The position numbers and the translations under genes are program-made. A model generated the notes under the pieces. The model had not been told where the DNA came from, did not search any database, and was given only the letters and a program-made list of their open reading frames with translations. DNA of 64,000 nucleotides from Anisakis pegreffii (lineage: Eukaryota; Nematoda; Chromadorea; Rhabditida; Anisakidae): contig JAPYMA010003025.1 in assembly GCA_035041965.1 (NCBI GenBank), forward strand, positions 186,001-250,000, in the 5' to 3' direction. Within the stretch, counting starts at the first letter, position 1, and each line of letters begins with the position of its first letter. Shown here piece after piece: positions 46,033-56,700 of the stretch.

Positions 46033-46619
46033 TAATTATTATTATAACAATAGCAATAATAGTTATTATTAGTATTTCAATACTAATGGTAATAAATTGT
46101 TTGTTTTCCTTCATACTGGATCATGCAGTCGAATTTGTGATGGACACATGTTGAAAGTGGATGAAGTAGTATCAAATTCATCGAGAAATCTCAATGAAAG
46201 GAATTCTCTAATTTGATGCGCTGCTGCATAATTAGTGTGTGGCTGTGAACGTGATTGCTAGCAGCAACAAATCGTGAAAGACAATGTTATTCATTTGCTG
46301 TGATCATGTTTTGAAACGATAAATCTGTCTGTTGCTGCGTTATTTTGCATCGTTTTTATCAACACCATCTAATGATCGCTACTAACCACATTCAAACATG
46401 CAGGTCATTGATTACACATCATTACAACACTTCAATGCTCCTCTTATCTTTTATCTCGTGCTGCTGCAGATCCACTGATACCATTTCTTATTGCTGCAAA
46501 CTTTATGTTTTCATCATTTGACACTCTCACACTTCCGAAAGATCAACAAAGAGCTCATCAATCGTTTTCACTGAGAATTTGTAAAATCACGATCGAAATG
46601 GAATCTCGAATATTGCCAA

Positions 46620-46659
46620 TCAACAACGCTGAAGAAGCGCTCATAATGAGCGTTGTTGA
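46620..46659. repeat. Hairpin with nested palindrome
   Basis: TCAACAACGCT (46620-46630) and its exact reverse complement AGCGTTGTTGA (46649-46659). Inside lies a second palindrome, CGCTCAT-A-ATGAGCG, offering an alternative fold. Confidence 0.8.
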
Positions 46660-46680
46660 CTGGTAGCATTATGCTCCATT

Positions 46681-46735
46681 ATTACCTATCACTGTTCATT
46701 GTTGACATTTATTACCTATCACTGTTCATTGTTGA
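46681..46735 (+). repeat. 30-bp tandem duplication
   Basis: A unit starting ATTACCTATCACTGTTCATT is repeated at 46681 and 46711 with a 30-bp period; 26 bp are identical. Confidence 0.85.
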
Positions 46736-47531
46736 TCATGCACCATTGATGTTGATTATCTAGCATTATTTATAACTCATATTTTACAAATGCTGTGCAT
46801 CACATAACACCTACTGCACTCATTATTTACACTTACCATTACATTTTACTATTCACTGTAAGATTATTACTTTTTGTTTTTGATCTATTTTGAGCATTAT
46901 GAAAGAGTAGCCCTGAATCAGTATCAGTACCGAGCGAGTAATCTCTTTTATGAAGACGGGTGATTTCATGCGCTGATATCATTAGCTGTGCAGAAAGAAG
47001 GAGATCGGTAAAGGAAGCATGCGGTATTCATGCGGTTTTGATGGCAACACGGAAGCGTAAACTCATGACAGTTATTGTAACTACTAATTAAACAACTAAC
47101 TGCTGAATTCGCTATATGACGATGACAGCTGCTTCGGAATGCAAACTTTCATAAACATACTACACTTTATTACGCTTACTTCCATTGGTCACACTTGATT
47201 ATCTATGTATCTATCTGAACTTCCATCAGGCCTGTTGCGTCTTTCCATAGCCCGACCTCGATCCTGAGACTGATTATCCGAAAATCAATTGAAAAATCAG
47301 GAGATCACATGATCGCAAATTATTTCTTGATGAAAATTCATGATACCAGCTCGTTAATATCTATTCAGAAAGCATCAAAATCAAAATACAACCGAAAATG
47401 AAATGACAGCGCCACAATAACGCCTTTAAACTTTTCTGATGCATGATGGTACATTGACGTTTGAAGTGTGTTGCATACTTCGATAATTGCACAGTCAGTG
47501 TGATAAGAAATTACAGTTTTTTTCTTTGAAC

Positions 47532-47533
47532 AG
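47532..47533 (+). promoter_or_regulatory. Probable spliced-leader acceptor for SLC5 gene
   Basis: A T-rich run followed by CTTTGAACAG ends 4 nt before the ATG at 47538. Confidence 0.5.
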
Positions 47534-47537
47534 TTAA

Positions 47538-50500
47538 ATGGATTTCATCGATGAGTCGCGTCCTTCATGGGTTGACTACACGGTTTTCGCGTTCAGTTTA
47601 TGCTTATCTATTGGAACTGGTTTCTATCATGCTATAAGGTTGGCTGATTTAAATGTTAAATTAGTTGTATTTGATAGAACATGCAAGAGCGATTCAGTAT
47701 TGAATGAAATGTTTTGAGCTGATAAAAGAAATGTTTACCTATCATTGACACGTTGAGTGTAATAGACATGTAACATGCAATGTTCATGAAATTCTTGGAT
47801 TGTTTCTTTATTGATAGATAATCACTGAACCAATATCACCTAATTACTCATATGATTCCTGCTCAAATAGAAGAAAATTTTTAGAAGTCAGTTAAAGTTG
47901 AGAGATTCTGAAGGAATGCGAACAAGTCAAAAAGATGAATATATGATGGGCGGTCGACAGATGCCGTCACTTCCTGTAGCGCTCAGTTTATTGACGACGT
48001 TTCTATCTGGTGTTCTCATGCTAGGAGTTCCGGCTGATATGTTCGAACGAGGTTTTAAATACAAATACTCATAAGACATAATCAGTCAAGTTCATTGAAC
48101 AGATTCACCACAGAATTTTTTGAAACCACTGATTAAGAATCGATCGTTGCTGAGTAATCGATCGTTGTCGATCAAATCGCCATCTACGTCCATCCAATCA
48201 TGTCTCCTCAATTCCAGGTGCTCAGATATGGATGAACTTTGTGACAGGTGCAATAGCTTCGATATTGACGGCACTCATCTTCTTACCGATATTCTATCGA
48301 ATGCGGAGTACATGTCTCCATGAATACTTCACTCTAAGGTTTCTATCACACAATCGTCCATCTCCACCTTCAAACACACGAACGAATCCTTTCTGTTTCA
48401 GATTCAACTCGAAGTTAATCCGTCAAGCATTCTCTGCACTGTTTCTCTTCTTAACGCTCACCTACATGGCCGTTGTAATATATGCGCCTTCAGTGGCTCT
48501 CGCACGGGTTTTTCGCGTTGATAAATGGATTCTCATTCTAGTAGGTGAATCATTTAGGAATTCAGTAGCATGTCAAATAACTCTGCTCGAGTTCCGTTTA
48601 CATGCATCAAACTCCTCTTATCATTTCTCCTCTTATCAATGAAACATTGTCTGGTTGATTGTATATGCATTCCTTGATACAGGCATCTTGCAAGTTGCGC
48701 TTTTATCAACGATCTTGCAAACGTAGATTGTCATTCGATCACTCAGCCATCTTCAGTTGAATTTTATCGAGGCTGCAACCTTATCAGAAACTGTATTCTT
48801 ATCAAAAAACTGATGCCAACTGAAAATGGTGTTTCGTAGATATCGTCTATTGCAGTTCCCATTTTGGTTGAATAGTTTTCGCGTGCGAAGAAGTGATTTT
48901 TGAATTCAGATTTTTGGGTTGACAACAACACTCTATACAACAGTTGGTGGCTTAAAAGCAGTGGTATGGACGGATTCTTTACAGGTTCGCGAATTCATCA
49001 AACATTTCTCAGTTTATCTAGTTCGATTGAATAGCCTCAAAAAATTCTAAGTTAACAGTATTTTGCAAATGGTTACCTCTTGCACACTGGACGCATCTGA
49101 GACGTCTGATGCCAACTTTCGATCTTCCATAACATCGTGAAGACTTGGGCATTTATGATTTTATCCATTTCGTTGACCTCAGCTAGAAGAGAAAAAGAAA
49201 ATTCTTTCCGTACTCAAGAGCGCGAGCATTTTGTAGCATCGGAAATGAACCGGGCCTAAGAGGCTCGGTTCGTATCTAACGCTATGAAAAAATTTCAGTC
49301 GTGCGAGGATTGACTTGAGTATTTGAGATCAACAAATCAGAAATTTCGAATCGGAAAGTCTAATATTTCGGAATCTGGTATTAAATTAAGGCGGTTATGA
49401 TGTACGGAGGTGTTCTCGCGCTGATCTGCAAAGGTCTGTCGCATCCACGAGTTGGCGGCTTTTGGGCCGTCATGAATGTCGCCTATGAATCGGGCAGAGT
49501 GAATGAGCTGTGGAGGATTGATCCAAATCCTGCTCAGGTTTTTCATTTTTCGTTTGTTTTTTCTTCATTCCATTCTAAGATGTGCTAATCTTCTCTTCGG
49601 AAGACGAGAAACGTGCCAGTGTTCATCCATCTAGAACATCAAAACGACCAATTGATGTTCGTTTGGTTACTGAACCTTGCTGAAGTTTCGCAATAAGGTG
49701 TCAGTGGTCAGCCGATAGAATACAAAAGCAATCAAGCGATCCGAGTGCGCCCAAATGTGTGTAGACCAGTGGTCCCCAAGTCTGCCAGACCATCGAAGGG
49801 GGCAATGGAGCACCGGTGTCATTACCCCATTCTTTCCGCTGTAATAATTTACTATTTCCATGCATTATGTCAGAACTAATTTCCCGATTCGCTCGATTAC
49901 GTTCCCAAATTACCCACAAATGGGTAATTTCCTCTCTCCCCCCCCCATCCTATGGGGACCTCTGATGTACATTGTGCTTTCATCGAAGAGTGCTACATAG
50001 CTTATTCTGTTTCAGTACAACAGCCTGTGGATTAATCTTTCATGTGGCACGATTATTTGGCTCGCATCGTTCGGCGTCAATCAACTCGCCGTACAACGCT
50101 ACTTATCGCTGCCGTCATTAAGGAGCGCCAAGAATATTATCTATTGCACATTATTGCCTTTTATTTGTTTATGCAGTGCTGTTGCGTTCATCGGACTGAT
50201 AGCACTGAAGTATTTCTATGATTGCAATCCGGTTGAAACGGGACAGTTGAAGGACATGGATCATTTGATCATTATGTTCGCGAAAGATGTCCTTTGTTAG
50301 TTCAGTTACTTTGTTTAGTTTCTTTTCTTTGAAGCAATTTTTTAAAATCATATGTTTTACTCCATTCAAAACTCGTTTCCGTGCTACACTTTTTATTGCT
50401 TTTTATATTTTTGACTTGAATACAAACATTTATTGTTTGTGTAGTCATTCGATGATCAATGGAATGAATCTACTCATTGTGCGAAGTGGAAATCGCTCAC

Positions 50501-52420
50501 AATCAGGCAAATTTATTCAGAACTCGTGAGCTTACGATGAACTCAGATCCGAATGAAAATGATTTCAATATTTTTAAGCTTCAACACCCGGGCTGTTCGG
50601 TCTATATGTTTCTTGCATAATGTCTGCAACGTTAAGCACGTTATCGTCTGGCATGAACAGTATGGCTGCGGCAACTTATGAAGATTTTTTGAAGCATCGC
50701 ATTGATCATAAAATTAGTGATGCACAAGCGACAGCTATCAATAAAGTACGACCATTTTTTACTTGTAAACATCAAATAGTCGAACAGACTTCTAAAAAGC
50801 ATTTCTAAATTTTCTTGGATCATCCATCATTTTCGACCTTCAAGGTCTCCCATTTATGAGGGGGCCTTGAAGTGTAACTGTTTGAAATACGATGTGTCGT
50901 GTGTTCCGTATTCGATAATAATTCTTGCAGGGTTTCGTTCTATTCTATGGACTCCTGTCGACCGGTCTCGCGTTCGCAGCCGAGCCACTTGGTGGAGTTC
51001 TAAGGGTAAACATTTGATGAGTGCTAACAATAGCCGTATTCAGACTAATCTTTTCAAGTAAGCTGAATACAAGGCAAAGTTCAACAATTCCCAAAAAAAC
51101 ATGGGGCAATCAAAAACACATTTGAAAAGTTGTTCATCTCTAAAAGTCTTCTCTGAAATTGTAAGACGTGCCACAAATAATCGACTCCATTGCTCACTTT
51201 ATCACACCATTTAGATGTGTATAAGCGTTATGGGTGCCTTATCGGGTCCATTTGTTGGCATATTTGTGTTGGCGATGTTCTGGCCTCGTGCAGGATTCCT
51301 TTCAACAATTATTTCGTTTACCATCTCGAATATTCTCATGATCATTGTGTGCATGATGAATTATGCAGAAGATCCCTATAAACACTTCTTCTTACCCACC
51401 AATTCGACGTACCAATTTTTGTTGATCTTAAGCGGGCAATTTATAATCTAATATCGAATTTTGATTTGAACAATTCAATAATTACTACAGCCGAATCAGT
51501 GATTTCAAAAAAAATTAAAGTAAAGATAATATCGTAAAATATGCTGGAATTTTCATTCATGAACGTTGAAAGATATGTCAGCATTCGGTCAGTTTCATCA
51601 AATCGAGGGAGTTGGTTTAATGTTTTCAGTGTTGAGGGTTGTAATGGACTCAATGTCACCATACGACCACAACCGCCTTATGATGCTCAATTTGGCGATC
51701 CAAGTGCCTCATATATCGCTAGGTAGGAGGAATGCTCTCTTCAAACACCCTTGAAACACATGAAATGTTCCCATTGAAGCTCTGTCACAGCAAAAGACAA
51801 TCTATAACTAATTTAGTCCATTCGTCCAAGCCTATAACACATGAGCATTTGAATTAAGCATGGATTTATTAATCAGCAGTCATTAACATGTTATGAATTC
51901 TGATGTATCTGAGTTCATCATCGAACTAAGTGTACTAAACAAATTACGAGTAACTTACAACCAAACCATTCGGCTACTGTTTTAAGGTTATCAACCTACT
52001 CATACGCTGGCATAGGTATGATGATAATGCTTGCGATTGGAATACCGATTACGTTTTTTTATACCGATCAGGATGTAAATAAAATTATGCACCTCACCTG
52101 GTATGGACGAAAGTAAGTGTTTTTATCTTGTTGAAAGTAAAGCAGAAGAAAGTTATTGAGATCTGAGATCATCTGAAGTATCACAGGACAAAAACCGAGA
52201 TCAAAATCAAAAAATTGAAGATTGTCAAATTGTTTTAGTAATTTTAAAGGATTGCGCTTCCAAGTTACAATAATTCATCGTCTATTTTAGTTTACCATGG
52301 CCAGAGGGAAGCACTAGAGACAGTTCTGAGGACATTTCGGCTATATCGGATGAATTCGAAAAGATTCGTGAATCAGAGCAAATCTTATTGAAAACCAAAA
52401 TTAATCCACAGCACTGTTGA
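47538..52420 (+). CDS. Sodium-coupled solute symporter, SLC5 family
   Basis: Thirteen phase-consistent exons: 47538-47638, 47885-48051, 48218-48338, 48402-48540, 48910-48984, 49391-49537, 50016-50295, 50579-50745, 50931-51005, 51215-51408, 51630-51722, 51987-52112, 52291-52420; 604 aa. Family landmarks: EYMMGGRQMPSLPVALSLLTTFLSGV, the sugar/solute symporter TM1 region; TLYTTVGGLKAVVWTD; SFGVNQLAVQRYLSLPS; LSTLSSGMNSMAA, the second sodium-site helix; and VMGALSGPFVGIFVLAMFWP. The order and loops resemble the branch with multivitamin, iodide and monocarboxylate carriers (SMVT/NIS/SMCT) more than glucose carriers. A hydrophilic Ser/Glu-rich C-terminus ends ...INPQHC. A plasma-membrane importer driven by the sodium gradient; substrate not deducible. 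The intron at 49538-50015 carries a hAT-like repeat. Confidence 0.92.
49767..49964. mobile_element. Possible hAT-type MITE remnant in SLC5 intron
   Basis: The left end CAGTGGTCCCCAA (49767-49779) matches the CAGNGGTNCCCAA consensus of hAT terminal inverted repeats. The right end ATGGGGACCTCTG (49952-49964) is its reverse complement at 11 of 13 positions. Flanking 8-mers GTGTAGAC and ATGTACAT agree at 5 of 8, compatible with a decayed 8-bp target duplication. The interior holds a 10-bp inverted repeat AAATTACCCA/TGGGTAATTT (49907-49930). No transposase. Confidence 0.45.
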
Positions 52421-52498
52421 TCAGTTGGCAAATGAATGGAGGACGAAACTGCGTAAAATTTTATTCACCGGTATTGAAATTAACAATGACTGCATTTA

Positions 52499-52504
52499 AA
52501 TAAA
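52499..52504 (+). terminator. Poly(A) signal of SLC5 gene
   Basis: AATAAA about 80 bp downstream of the TGA at 52418-52420. Confidence 0.6.
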
Positions 52505-52717
52505 TAATAATAATAATGTAAACTATATTATCAGCTGAAAAGTGATTCGCATGAAACAATAAAATATTTTTTCATCAACTTTCAATTTCGAAAACAAGAA
52601 TAACAACAAAAAATAAAAATATATTCGCGATTCTTTCATAAGGAGCACAATAACTGCTTCATGGTGATAAGGAAGAGGTGGAGAAGTCAGTGTATCGGTA
52701 TTCATTAACAGATAAGA

Positions 52718-52845
52718 AAAGTATGCACCTCGCCTGGTACTGATGAAAGTAAGTGTAAGTGTTTGCTTTGCCGAGAGTGAAGCAGAGAAAAATTTTGAGT
52801 GCTCAAATCATCTGAAGCATCACAAGACAATCGCGGTTGAAATGG
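52718..52845 (+). pseudogene. Duplicated fragment of SLC5 exon 12 and following intron
   Basis: TATGCACCTC.CCTGGTA and GAAAGTAAGTGT repeat the end of exon 12 and its donor (52087-52120). Further on, TCATCTGAAG.ATCACA.GACAA repeats intron sequence (about 52170-52192). The coding frame is interrupted (TGA within the copied exon end), so this is a non-functional partial tandem duplicate about 630 bp downstream. Confidence 0.7.
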
Positions 52846-53704
52846 TTTGCTTCCGGGTTCAAAAATTGCTCCGATCATGAAAGTTCCCATTCAACTCACC
52901 AATCAATCCAACATCAGCACACCGAGCATCTCGCATTACTGCAGTGCTAAATACTCAGTGCGCCAATGATGCCGAATGATTACTTTTGACGAAATTTCAT
53001 TAGTCAGATATCTACGTTGAATTAATACACATTATGCTGTTTCACATGCATTTATTTTATTGGCAATTGAGTGCCTTCACAAATCCCATCTCTCACTGAT
53101 AGTTTTTTTTCTCAAACAACAAACTCATCGTGACTACACCGAAAACACAACAGACGGAATAAATATGTTCGAAATTAGGAACGTCAAAAAATTCTTAGCC
53201 TTTCAGCATACAAGCGAATTGGGCACGTAGCAAGGAAAACAATTTAACCCTACAGTTACTCTAGTAATGGCAAATGAATGGAGTTTCCAAACCAACTTGA
53301 GGAGTTTCCCTTAGAGCAATAACCTTTGGAGGATATGCTACAATTTTATTTGGTTAACGATTTCATCAGTTTGATAACATTCGCATTGTTACAGTCAATA
53401 TCTGAAAATATGAAAGGTTTCCCTTTGTATTGCTTCAATAAGCATGACAAGAAATTGATCATAAATTCTAAACTGATGACTGAGGTGAACGTTTCGATAA
53501 AGATCTTGTCCATTTCACCGCAAACTTCACCGTTCAGTCTGGCTTCGGCTGACTCAGACGCCTGTATCGATCGTTTTGCGATCATGAATCACAGTTTGTT
53601 AAACGTTATCCCGTAGAATACAATCAAACAACAGAAAACCCGAGTTAAACAAAATGCAGCAAAATATTATGTGATCGATAACGTGAAACAAGTCCACAAA
53701 ATAA

Positions 53705-56700
53705 TTAATTTGCAACCACTGTTGGATTACCATTCTCGATATTTCGTTCATCATCTTTAATACCGATTCGATTCTCGAGATCTGCTACATCAGCTTCCAT
53801 TTGTGACTGTTCTGAAATAATTACACCGTTGTTACGTTCCATTTGGATTAGACCCTTGGGCTTGTCTGAGTCAATCTAGTTCTCAGGGCAATGCTCTTAT
53901 AGCAGCTGGTTTGTGTGTCGAAAGAACTGACTTTCTAAAACGAATGTTCATCTTTAAATGTCAACTTCACATGAAAAATGTAAAAACCAACGTGTAAGGA
54001 GTTCGATTTGCTTATATTGTCGTCGTATTTTCATTTTTAACGCAGCATTTTCATCTCTGAGTGCTTCCAGTTCAGTCATTGCCATTCTGTATTGATTCTC
54101 CCATGTCTCGCCATAGGCTCCTTGCGATTTCGAAAGACTTTCCAAATGGGTAATCTAAAGAAATTACTTCAGTGCGATACGAAACTTCAATGTGTGCAAA
54201 CGAAGAAATCATATTTCAGTGATCTTAAAACTGCATAAATAATTTACTTGTGTTACAGCACGATCCAACTGCGAGCGTGTTTCGGCTAGTTGCATTTGGG
54301 TTTCTTCGAGTGTTTTTTCCAAGTGTGCATTTCGCGGTACTCTCTTCGCTTCTTGCTCTTTGATCAAATCCTCCATCTTTTGCCTCATCCTCTTCCTCAA
54401 CAATAAAATTGAAGTGTACGTGAAAAGTGAGCCCAGAAATTCACGAATCAAATTGCGCACTGACGATATCATTCTGAATTACGACTGACTCATAAACTCA
54501 CTTCTCTTCACGTAGCTCACACCGACTCTCAGTTAAGCTTTTATCGTGTTTCTGCTTGAGTGCAGTTAACTCTTCTTGGACTTTCTTCAGCCTTAACTCG
54601 CTTTCATGGGCTTTACGTTCTTCTTCAGCAAACGAGCGCTCCATAGCGCTTGCATCTGCAGCCATTTTCCTCACCTTCTGTGAGAGCGAATCACGTTCCT
54701 TGAAGCAGTCACTTCATCCGTATGGTAAAATATGAGTGTCACTTTTGAGGAATATGGCTAGAGTTATCGTACGAAAGACTTTGAGAATCATCTGATTTTA
54801 TACCTCAACCTGTCGTTATCTCAAAAGTATGACTGAGCTCACAATTCGAATACATTTACGAGGAACTATTTACGTGTTTTGTTATGAAGAAATTTTGTGA
54901 AATAACGAATAAAAGCAGCTGTTATAGTGGAGCTCAAATATACACTGGAGTTGGAATAGAAAACTAAAAGATGTTGAATAATCTCTCACTTTCTCGCTTT
55001 CAACAAGCGACGCTTTATAGACTTCGATTTCCCGTTTTTGTATCTCGATATCTGTATGTGCACTCATAATTTGTCGCTCAAGTTGCGCGATTTTACGTTC
55101 GTTCGCCATCTGCGACTGCGACTGACTTCGTGAAAGTGAATACGATTCAGTCTGGAACAGATCACTCACTGCTAGCCAAGATCAATTAATTAACACTCCA
55201 TGCTCTCGGAGCAAGTGAATCACCACTGCATGTTAAGAGCACACCATAAAGCAGTTATTACAATCAGCAAAAAATGCAGCGCACAATACAAACAAAGAAA
55301 ATATTTCGCATCTTATAAGTTAACGTTGCAGGCAGCCTTCGTGAGATTTAACAGAGCTTTGGCCAACTGAATTTTCAATACACATATTCTGTAAGCTTTT
55401 TGAATATGGATGATAAGAGTGTTCCGCACCTGCAAAAGTGACAACCAGAAACAACGATGTTACAGCGAGAAAACGGGCTAAAATTCGGCTTGATCTCCTA
55501 ACGAAATGATCTTCTTTCGTATTTTCGAATGAATGTGATTGGAATGTGCAAAATACTTTAACATCAATCAGTTTCTGATTATTTAGAGAATTTTGGCTTC
55601 ACTTAATGGTGCAGTGTTAGGAAATTGATGGCCAAGCCAAAATCAGAGCAGCGTAAGTTGTAAACGGAAGCATTAGCATTGACTGCAGTCTGGAACGAGT
55701 CCGGCATGCGATAGCTTCCACTAGTGGGCTTACGGGAGTGGGTCTTTGGTAACTGTTGTAGGTGTTGAGTATCGAAGAGGAATGATTTCGCCAATCAGAA
55801 GTCACCTTTACCTCCGGTTCGGTTGTGCGACGACTGTTCAGTGTTCGAATTGAACTGAACGAACTCATCGATGTTAGCGAATACTGACGACTTCCTAAAC
55901 GACTTTGTCGCCCGGATACTGAAATTTCACCCCAATGAATTTCGAACAGATAATTAGATAATAGATACAAGCCGGATCATAGCCTGGCTGAGGCTCACAA
56001 CATTAATGATAGTGGTACACCACTCGGTTTCAAGCGAAACTTTCCCCCGCAAACGGGAATCGAACCCGCGACGTACCAATTACCGGTTGGGGCTCTACCT
56101 CTGAGCTAACGCGGAGACCGTCCAGTCTCTGCCGAGTGGTTATGTTAAAATCGCAATCAGTTCTCCAGTGCACATAATGCGAAACTGATCTGAAGAGCGT
56201 CAAACGCTACAATCAGAGCGAACTGATCTATCCGCGATCACGACAACATAAGGAATAATAACAGATAATTGGATAATAGATACAAGCCGGATCATAGCTT
56301 TTTTTGCTTGAAACCGAGTGGTGTACCACTATCATGAATTTCGAACACTGAATCAAGACACCATTGACTCATCACGAGCCAATATGTGGTATATACGGCT
56401 TCTCAAACGTAATCTTAAGAATGATGAACAAACAATTGAAACATGAAATCCGGTGATATGTCCCAACTTGTGCATGCGATTCAATGACTATTCTAAATTC
56501 TTTCGAAGAAAACTGAAAAAAATTGCTTGACAAATGCCTCTGATGCTTGGACACTTGAGAGAATTGAACTGAACTGATGTGAGTGATATGATATGTATTC
56601 ATTAAGTAGTGCAGCTACTTACCATAGTCGGATTCCACCGAAGATTCACGTTCACTTGAATCGATTTTGATCTTTTGTGTTCGATTTTCATTTTCCAATC

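Larger units (their letters stand above)
43493..47531. other. 4-kb intergenic region
   Basis: No supported gene; frames are under 100 codons. It contains an AAT microsatellite at 46005-46032, a hairpin at 46620-46659 and a short tandem duplication at 46681-46735, described separately. Confidence 0.55.
52421..53704. other. Intergenic between convergent SLC5 and myosin genes
   Basis: About 1.3 kb. Holds the SLC5 poly(A) signal, a copy of the SLC5 exon-12 end plus intron (52718-52845), and the myosin 3' UTR. A 96-codon frame at 53326-53616 has no support. Confidence 0.55.
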
